Positions 58,641 to 64,000 of a stretch of 64,000 nt of DNA are shown here, one piece after another. Each line of letters begins with the position of its first letter. The stretch's first letter is position 1. The notes beneath the pieces are model-generated. The model was not told the DNA's origin. It was given only the letters and a program-made list of their open reading frames with translations, and did not search any database. Source of the stretch: Shewanella violacea DSS12 (GTDB lineage Bacteria; Pseudomonadota; Gammaproteobacteria; Enterobacterales; Shewanellaceae); contig NC_014012.1 of the NCBI RefSeq assembly GCF_000091325.1, positions 4,237,685-4,301,684 of the forward strand, given 5' to 3'. Position numbers and translations under genes: made by a program.

Positions 58641-58665
58641 GCTAATGGGCTCTGACCCCTTTATC
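58641..58665 (+). repeat. motif A, copy 5, encoding the end of the next gene
   Basis: GGGCTCTGACCCCTTTATC preceded by GCTAAT. Read on the minus strand it codes DKGVRAH and then TAG, the actual C-terminus of the gene at 58642-59097. Confidence 0.85.
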
Positions 58666-59097
58666 TTGTGTATCTAGCAAGCTCATATCACACATAATTG
58701 CATGTGTATCTGATGAGTCTACATATTGACCATATTCATCAACGATTCTAGCTAATACCCTATAGGCTTTGCCATTCTTTACATCAAAGAGCAGTTTTTC
58801 ATTAAGAGATACCTGCACTTCAAGAGAATATTTACTCTTTTCAGAGCCTTTAGGCGCCCTTAATTTATATAAAGGTTTATATTTTTTCAAACAGTTATAA
58901 AACTCTAAAAACCTTATTTCATATTTTATTTTATTGCCTGATGATAACTTAACTGCCTGATATATTCTCTCCTTGTCTATACTGTCTACAACCACAGGAA
59001 AAACATTATCTTCTTTGATAAAAACCATATAAATACCAAATACCGCTATAGACGCCATTACAAATAGAGTTTTTTTTATCGAAGTAAATTCATGCAC
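58642..59097 (-). CDS. membrane-anchored cassette protein ending in motif A
   Basis: 151 residues with one N-terminal membrane segment (TLFVMASIAVFGIYMVFI), then a soluble Lys-rich domain with two cysteines. AT-rich. The final seven residues come from motif A, so the original 3' end was replaced or the motif serves as a stop-providing end. Unknown function. Confidence 0.6.
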   Translation of the reverse strand: MHEFTSIKKTLFVMASIAVFGIYMVFIKEDNVFPVVVDSIDKERIYQAVKLSSGNKIKYEIRFLEFYNCLKKYKPLYKLRAPKGSEKSKYSLEVQVSLNEKLLFDVKNGKAYRVLARIVDEYGQYVDSSDTHAIMCDMSLLDTQDKGVRAH

Positions 59098-59161
59098 TAT
59101 ATTTCACCTTATGAACAAGTACGGTTATCTATGCTTACTTTCTAGAAAACTTAATCAACTT

Positions 59162-59219
59162 AGTTCTAAGCCACCCATTGTTAATCAATAACATATCGAG
59201 TCTATGGCAAGTTATCAAC
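59162..59219. repeat. motif B, right-hand copy
   Basis: AGTTCTAAGCCACCCATTGT, then TAATCAATAACATATCGAG and AAGTTATCAACG. A more diverged B copy that overlaps the stop codon of the envelope protein gene at 59215. It marks the right end of the dense repeat array. Confidence 0.75.
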
Positions 59220-60054
59220 GAGCTTGGGCCAAGATGGGTGCGCAAGATGAGGTGTAGCTATCGAGTTCAATCTGGCCGTGAAGTATGATGCCGTGATAGC
59301 GGGCTTTAATCAGCTGGTAATCCATGGAAGGGGCAAAATAATAAGTGACATCTTCGGCGCCCGTTTGCTCCACAGGTATCAAGGTTAACTCGCCCCAAGG
59401 TTCTATGCTTATGGTCTGCGTATCCTGAACATAGAATTGATACCTCTCTATGGCATCTGACGCTTGTCTTGTTAAGGCAAATTGCTTGCGACCTTGGAGC
59501 AAATATTCACGCATTTGAATCAACAAGGTGTCCACATCTCGCAGAGGGATATCTGCAGATTCATAAGTATCTATGTCGCCATCTAGATCAACCCGAGACT
59601 TATGACCATTATTTGTAAAGGTAACCTGCATGTCTCGCGAGCGAAATCCGGTCACTTCTTGATGAAATTTATCGGTTAGCCATTCATTGCTGGTACTCGA
59701 CCAAGATAACTCGGCCCACTGATGATACTGAGTTCCTATGCCTAAAATACTGGCTTCACTTTTTGACATAACTACCGCAGTTTTTCCCTTCCAAGTCTCA
59801 GTGCGGTTCATTGTTCCTGTATATATTCCACTCAGATAAAGAGAGTACTTTGAAGTGCGGCTGCACTGTTCATGCTTATGCTCGTGCTTGTACTCAGCCT
59901 GTTCATTGGCGAAGGCTGTATTGGTTAACGTCCCTAGCAATAGGGATAAGACTATAACTTGCAATAAAACCGGTACTGACAAGCTAGTGAGCCCAGTGGC
60001 ACACTGGCGACTAGTAATTGCAGCGGGCCGGCTTAGAACTGAATATGTCATCAT
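59215..60054 (-). CDS. DUF3108-like periplasmic protein
   Basis: 279 residues; a hydrophobic leader (VLLQVIVLSLLLGTLTNTAFA) precedes a beta-rich domain. The closing segment YYFAPSMDYQLIKARYHGI is characteristic of DUF3108. Likely periplasmic, function unknown. Same strand as the Omp85-like gene upstream. The composition is core-like, not AT-rich. Confidence 0.7.
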   Translation of the reverse strand: MMTYSVLSRPAAITSRQCATGLTSLSVPVLLQVIVLSLLLGTLTNTAFANEQAEYKHEHKHEQCSRTSKYSLYLSGIYTGTMNRTETWKGKTAVVMSKSEASILGIGTQYHQWAELSWSSTSNEWLTDKFHQEVTGFRSRDMQVTFTNNGHKSRVDLDGDIDTYESADIPLRDVDTLLIQMREYLLQGRKQFALTRQASDAIERYQFYVQDTQTISIEPWGELTLIPVEQTGAEDVTYYFAPSMDYQLIKARYHGIILHGQIELDSYTSSCAPILAQAR

Positions 60055-60112
60055 CTATATAAACTCTTTATACTTTCCATCTTGGTCATAAGGCTCGTAA
60101 TCTTAGCCATGA

Positions 60113-61264
60113 TCAAAAAACTTCATTCACATTAAGGTAGAAGTTGGTTTCGTTTTCACCAACGCCCACGTCGAAACGCAAATTGATATTGTCTTTGATG
60201 TTAAAACGCAAACCTGTTCCGTAAGAGGTTAATAACTCCTCGGTAAGATCGCTTACTGTGGGTGCCACGCTGCCTACTGCCCCCCAAAAAACCATGCCAT
60301 AACGTTGGAATATGGGTAAACGATACTCAACTTGTCCCATCATCATCTGCTCATCACGGTAACGCCCTTTGATATAGCCGCGCATGGCTTTAGAGCCACC
60401 AAGATCGGGCAACATATTCCAAGGCACATCACCATGGGTAAAATGCCCCTGCACTTGCCATGCTATGAGTCCTGGTGCTGAGTCGCTTAGGTCAATATAG
60501 TTGGCTAACTCGATATCATAAGTCGAAAACGAAGCAGACTTGTTGTTTTGATATAAGCCAGCATCAATTTGAAATAACCAACCCTTGGTGGCATTTAATC
60601 GATAATCTCGTGAGTCATATATGCTGGTGACCACTAGGCCTGAGCTAAAGTTATCAGGCAAAACATCAGAAGAATCCACAGGGATTTCAGTTTCCGCTAA
60701 CGCTAATTTGTCTGCACTTACGTAAATAAAATCAGCACCGAAACCGATAAAATAATTATCAGCAACTTCTGTCATCCAGCGAGGTTTGAAACTGTATAAT
60801 TGCTCTTCAAACTCATGATGATTACTGTCTTTATCGCCTTGTTCTATGCCTTGACCATAATACACAGAGGCTTCGTTATGTAAGTCTAATTCCAGTAATA
60901 GTCGTTGCTTTCCCTGGTTTAAAAACGTCATGTTTTCGACTTCAACACCATAAGAGTTGTTCATCGAAACAAACGAATTTAGCACTAAGGATGACGGCTG
61001 TTCTTCACTGGATGCATTGTCAGTTTTATATAATCCGACCATCAATAAGCCCACACCAAATTTTTTCTCTGGGGTGTAATAAGCCGTTGGTAAATAACTC
61101 ATATCAATGGCTTTACTGTCATCAAATTCACCATCGGCACCAAAGACTGACAGAATGTTATCGACCCATGTTGGCTCCATATCTTCTGGTGTTTCAAATA
61201 AAGGGTCAACGGCGATGGCCGCATTAGAAAAAGCAAACAGGGTTAACAGTAAAATCCGTTTCAT
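60113..61264 (-). CDS. BamA/TamA-family (Omp85/D15) outer-membrane protein
   Basis: 383 residues with a signal peptide (MKRILLLTLFAFSNAAIAV) and a 16-strand-type barrel. GGSKAMRGYIKGRYRDEQMM matches the conserved L6-loop motif (RGY) of Omp85 proteins. No POTRA domains are present, so it is a short bacterial surface antigen type. It ends in aromatic F. Possibly paired with the downstream DUF3108-like gene. Confidence 0.82.
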   Translation of the reverse strand: MKRILLLTLFAFSNAAIAVDPLFETPEDMEPTWVDNILSVFGADGEFDDSKAIDMSYLPTAYYTPEKKFGVGLLMVGLYKTDNASSEEQPSSLVLNSFVSMNNSYGVEVENMTFLNQGKQRLLLELDLHNEASVYYGQGIEQGDKDSNHHEFEEQLYSFKPRWMTEVADNYFIGFGADFIYVSADKLALAETEIPVDSSDVLPDNFSSGLVVTSIYDSRDYRLNATKGWLFQIDAGLYQNNKSASFSTYDIELANYIDLSDSAPGLIAWQVQGHFTHGDVPWNMLPDLGGSKAMRGYIKGRYRDEQMMMGQVEYRLPIFQRYGMVFWGAVGSVAPTVSDLTEELLTSYGTGLRFNIKDNINLRFDVGVGENETNFYLNVNEVF

Positions 61265-61394
61265 AAAAGCTCTAATAAATTATGGGGAATATGGGAGGTA
61301 CTTAACGACCTTTAAGGCAGTCATTTGACTTGCCGAGAGCAGTTTAACACGACATCAATCTGGAAAAATTAATTTGTTTTTAGCTTAAAAATTA

Positions 61395-61615
61395 ATGATC
61401 AGCCCTCTTATTATGAGCCAATATTGGGCAAACCTATCCCTAGAAAAAAGGCTCAGAGACTGGCATAGCGCGCGATCCCCCCTTAATGCACGGGTCATTG
61501 AGGCCATAGCTAGCAATCTAGCTCAGCTAAAAGGATGCTCGCAGATGAAGGATTTAAAGAAACTGACAGGTCGATGTATTATCTTGAAAATAAGCTTTTA
61601 GGCAATAAGCTCTAG
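61395..61615 (+). pseudogene. ancient, decayed accC 3'-end relic
   Basis: The last frame reads MLADEGFKETDRSMYYLENK and then LLGNKL plus stop, clearly related to acc[20 protein letters not shown]. Just upstream VIEAIASNLAQLK corresponds to [13 protein letters not shown], joined by a one-base frameshift. The far left (MISPLI) may match MIGKLI. It is much more diverged than the copies at 54-57 kb. Confidence 0.7.
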
Positions 61616-61735
61616 GGCATGAGCTTTTAGGGAATAAGGGAGTGCAGGAATAAATGAAGTCTTGAACAAGGCTAATAACACATGAAGTATTCATCTGCTT
61701 ATAAATATAACCATTAGAATCAATTGGCAAATAAA

Positions 61736-61763
61736 AAAGCCTAATCAAATATGACTAGGCTTT
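61736..61763 (-). terminator. intrinsic terminator after the YidB-like gene
   Basis: AAAGCCTA and TAGGCTTT pair with a 12-base loop. On the minus strand TTTTTTATTT follows. Confidence 0.85.
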
Positions 61764-61825
61764 ATATATATTACTTAATAACTGAACCTCTTAATTATAA
61801 TTATTGTGACTATATATAATTAAGA

Positions 61826-62290
61826 TTAATTGTTTGGTTTATTTTCACCAAATATACTTGCGCCGATTTTCATAATCCCAGCAAGACCGCCAACCGCTTT
61901 AAATAGATCACCAGCGATTTCACCGCCTGGACTTGCATGATCGACTATTGCTGGTAATACATCTTGCAGACCAGAAACAGCTTTATGCTCAGGTAATTCA
62001 AGTTCACTGGCAAATGCTGAAATTTTATCTGGATGGAAAACTTTCGCGATATCATCAGTGGAAATAGCAGCATTACTGCCTTTTCCCAGCCATGATGCCG
62101 CAATACTCGCCAAACCCGCACCATCTAATGATTTTATGATGTTTTGTAAATTAATACCTTGTCCATCACTATCACCGCCTAATAAACGAGATAATGCTGC
62201 AACGATATTATTTTCACTCAGGTGAGCAGTATCTGCACTTGATTGATTAAATAATTTTGCACCAGTGCGTAGAATTTGTGTGATATCCAT
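61826..62290 (-). CDS. YidB/DUF937-like protein
   Basis: 154 residues with glycine-rich, helical segments (SRLLGGDSDGQGINLQNIIK, ASWLGKGSNAAIS, DKISAFASELEL) as in the YidB/DUF937 family. Cytoplasmic, function unknown. It is 23 bases downstream of the Kbp-like gene, so probably in one operon with it. Confidence 0.75.
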   Translation of the reverse strand: MDITQILRTGAKLFNQSSADTAHLSENNIVAALSRLLGGDSDGQGINLQNIIKSLDGAGLASIAASWLGKGSNAAISTDDIAKVFHPDKISAFASELELPEHKAVSGLQDVLPAIVDHASPGGEIAGDLFKAVGGLAGIMKIGASIFGENKPNN

Positions 62291-62313
62291 GAGTAATCCT
62301 TATACTGACTGTA

Positions 62314-62745
62314 TTATATCGTTGCCGGAATACGAAGTTTCTGACCTGGGAAAATCTTGTCAGGGTTTATGATAACTTCACGGTTAGCTTCAAATATCTT
62401 CTCGTAATCTGCGCCATTACCGATTGTTTTTTCAGCAATTTTCCACAAGCTATCACCAGATTCTACTTCGTAGTAAGTCACTTCGCTAGTAGCGGCTGGG
62501 GCATCAAGGTTATCAACTACTGATTCAATACCTTTGGTATTACCAGCCATAAGAATAGTTTTTTGACGAGCTTCAGCACTAACAGCTGTACCAGAAAGTG
62601 TAGCTACACCATCTTGTACTTCAACATTCAATCCAGACACGCCAGGGTTATTGCTTTCAATATGCTGGGTGATTTTTTCCGGTGCTTCCTCTTCTTTACC
62701 AAAAAGTGAAGTTCCGATATTTCGTGCGAAATTTAATAAGCCCAT
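62314..62745 (-). CDS. kbp: BON-LysM protein, Kbp/YgaU-like
   Basis: 143 residues. An N-terminal BON domain (about 22-80, VEVQDGVATLSGTAVSAEAR) and a C-terminal LysM domain (YYEVESGDSLWKIAEKTIGN to KIFPGQKLRIP) match E. coli Kbp, a small potassium-binding protein. The ATG at 62745 gives MGLLNFARN, as in YgaU, and follows AGGGA; another ATG lies two codons upstream. Confidence 0.88.
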   Translation of the reverse strand: MGLLNFARNIGTSLFGKEEEAPEKITQHIESNNPGVSGLNVEVQDGVATLSGTAVSAEARQKTILMAGNTKGIESVVDNLDAPAATSEVTYYEVESGDSLWKIAEKTIGNGADYEKIFEANREVIINPDKIFPGQKLRIPATI

Positions 62746-63190
62746 TTTCATTCCCTAAACAATGAGAGGTAACAACTTACAAGCAAGCTGGCTACCAAAG
62801 TAAAAAAATAACAACATTATAGAAAAGGATAGGTAATATAATTCCCATATCTTTTATAGTTAGTCATATAATATTGACGACAAACATAAAATGTAAGTCA
62901 TTTGAGTTTCGAGCATACAGCATAGAGACGAGGCTTTATATAAAAACCAAATATGACGAAAACAGATTGTGTCTAATATATGATTATAAGCCGAAGAGTT
63001 TATGGGATTGTTATTTTAACAACTCAAATAGACAACAGAGTAGTTCAATTAAAATAAAGGCGATACAGGTTAACACTAAGCAATACAATTAAAGTAACAA
63101 GAAACCTAAATATACACACAACTAAAATCCCAAAATCGATAATGGTTAGCATTATTATTTAGTAGTATATTCTGCGTCATTACTTACATG

Positions 63191-63239
63191 GTTATTTACA
63201 ACGCTATTTACAGCACTATTTACAGCACTATTTACAGCG
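63191..63239. repeat. tandem 12-mer CTATTTACAGCA
   Basis: Four units, the first and last slightly different. Confidence 0.85.
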
Positions 63240-63405
63240 TAATCTTGTCATTAAATAGCCTACTAATACCAAGCGGTGTCAGTGCCCGTGCAAACGAACT
63301 GACTACAAGCCTTGATTCACCTATGGCAGCAAGAGTGTGCATGCTCCATATCATCAAGCAGGCTTGTAGACTCATTATGATATTGATAGCGACATTCGCG
63401 TTAAC

Positions 63406-63488
63406 CATTAGCCCTGTTTCATTAGCCCTGTTTCATTAGCCCTGTTTCATTAGCCCTGTTTCAATGGTCCTGTTTCAATGGTCCTATC
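63406..63488. repeat. tandem 14-mer CATTAGCCCTGTTT
   Basis: Four perfect units followed by two variant units CAATGGTCCTGTTT (second partial), immediately 3' of the HD-GYP gene. Confidence 0.9.
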
Positions 63489-63524
63489 AAAAAATTGCCC
63501 TGCTAGCGCTAAATTAACTTACCG

Positions 63525-64000
63525 CTAGGCACTGCGCTTCAATGGCTCATCATCTAGATACTTAGCAATGTCGACCTCATTTATCTGCGCCCCGTCGAGA
63601 AACTTATGGGCATATTCAAGATAGATGCCGCTGGTTAAGAACAGCTTGAACAGGTCCATGTCTAAGTGCTCATCCAGTGCCATCTTGTGGAGAATATCGA
63701 TAGCGACACTAAGAGGCTTGGCCTTCTTATAAGGCCTGTCGGCTGCGGTGAGCGCTTCGAAGATATCGGCTACCACCAGAATACGCTCTGGAATAGAGAG
63801 ATCCTCTGCGCTGAGTCTACGAGGATAGCCAGTACCTTTTAAGGTTTCGTGGTGGGTTGAAGCATAACGCGGTACTCTGGCGAGCTCTGGTGGGAATGGC
63901 AGAGTTTCCAACATCTTAATAGTACTGGTTATATGCTCGTTAATCTTAAACCTGTCTTCGGGGGTGAGAGTTCCGCGTGAGATAGAAAGATTATACAGTT
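63525..64000 (-). CDS. HD-GYP domain cyclic-di-GMP phosphodiesterase, partial at window edge
   Basis: The frame runs off the right edge. It contains LTPEDRFKINEHITSTIKML, HHETLKGTGYP (the GYP part of the HD-GYP signature) and PERILVVADIFEALTAADRPY, all intact, followed by a C-terminal tail. The HD part and any sensor domains lie outside the window. Such enzymes degrade cyclic di-GMP. Confidence 0.85.
   Translation of the reverse strand, partial: LYNLSISRGTLTPEDRFKINEHITSTIKMLETLPFPPELARVPRYASTHHETLKGTGYPRRLSAEDLSIPERILVVADIFEALTAADRPYKKAKPLSVAIDILHKMALDEHLDMDLFKLFLTSGIYLEYAHKFLDGAQINEVDIAKYLDDEPLKRSA

Larger units (their letters stand above)
62752..63524. other. 770-base region without a supported gene
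   Basis: AT-rich, with two tandem arrays listed separately. An 83-codon open frame at 63188-63439 is largely made of those repeats and has no convincing ribosome-binding site. No RNA gene recognised. Confidence 0.55.

Noticed and set aside
58470..58655. 61-codon plus frame after the second small ORF
   Set aside because: No ribosome-binding site, no match to the first copy, runs into motif A.
54271..59219. Motif B as integron attC sites
   Set aside because: The orientation pattern is integron-like and the motif can fold, but the GTTRRRY/RYYYAAC core pair is absent and no integrase is in the window.
63188..63439. 83-codon plus frame
   Set aside because: Composed largely of two tandem arrays; no convincing start signal.

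Overview
The window looks like a chromosomal segment of a marine gammaproteobacterium, most probably Shewanella or a close relative. The support is the metJ / metB-metL-metF arrangement with MetJ boxes, an aroQ-accB-accC cluster, a RegA/RegB-type two-component pair, many Shewanella-like outer-membrane proteins and a moderate GC content. This is inference from gene order and protein similarity judged by eye; no 16S gene is present. I see no tRNA, rRNA, CRISPR array or complete insertion sequence.

Layout. 0-0.6 kb: partial alpha/beta hydrolase. 0.8-6.4 kb: methionine regulon (metF, metL and metB on minus; metJ on plus) with two MetJ operator regions. 6.5-16.6 kb: TauE-type permease, TraF-like barrel protein, two LysR/oxidoreductase divergent pairs and a methionine-rich TonB receptor. 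16.9-19.8 kb: RegA/RegB-like pair and an RmlD-like reductase. 20-25.3 kb: two phosphatases (AP superfamily and PhoD-like), with a remnant of a second AP-type gene. 25.3-30.3 kb: pseudouridine synthase, Lon-N-domain protein, patatin and small genes. 31.5-35.7 kb: LamB-type porin and a three-domain cysteine desulfurase / metallo-beta-lactamase / rhodanese fusion. 35.9-39.7 kb: MepA, a choloylglycine-hydrolase-like enzyme and an XRE regulator. 40.3-42.2 kb: small accessory locus with flanking repeats. 42.5-49.8 kb: heavy-metal RND efflux operon (czcCBA type) and a His/Cys-rich companion. 50-53.6 kb: arfB, aroQ, accB, accC. 53.6-59.2 kb: unusual repeat-rich cassette array. 59.2-64 kb: envelope proteins, a YidB/Kbp-like pair and a partial HD-GYP protein.

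The most striking region is the array after accC. A 554-base copy of the accC 3' end plus about 80 bases of its downstream flank recurs twice more (54.39-55.03 and 56.25-56.9 kb). Each copy is followed by different small, often AT-rich, minus-strand genes. These genes are bounded by two recurring motifs: motif A (GGGCTCTGACCCCTTTATC) at the 3' side of the genes, and motif B (a 50-90 base repeat with core CATTGTTAATCAA) at the 5' side. The same A-gene-B order occurs at 40.3-42.2 kb. A much older accC 3' relic lies at 61.4-61.6 kb. The pattern suggests gene cassettes accumulated by recombination at the accC 3' end; it contains no recognisable recombinase.

The window is also rich in short intergenic tandem repeats (6-14 base units) and has three long mosaics of small palindromes (1.85-2.25, 7.28-7.57 and 26.9-27.18 kb).
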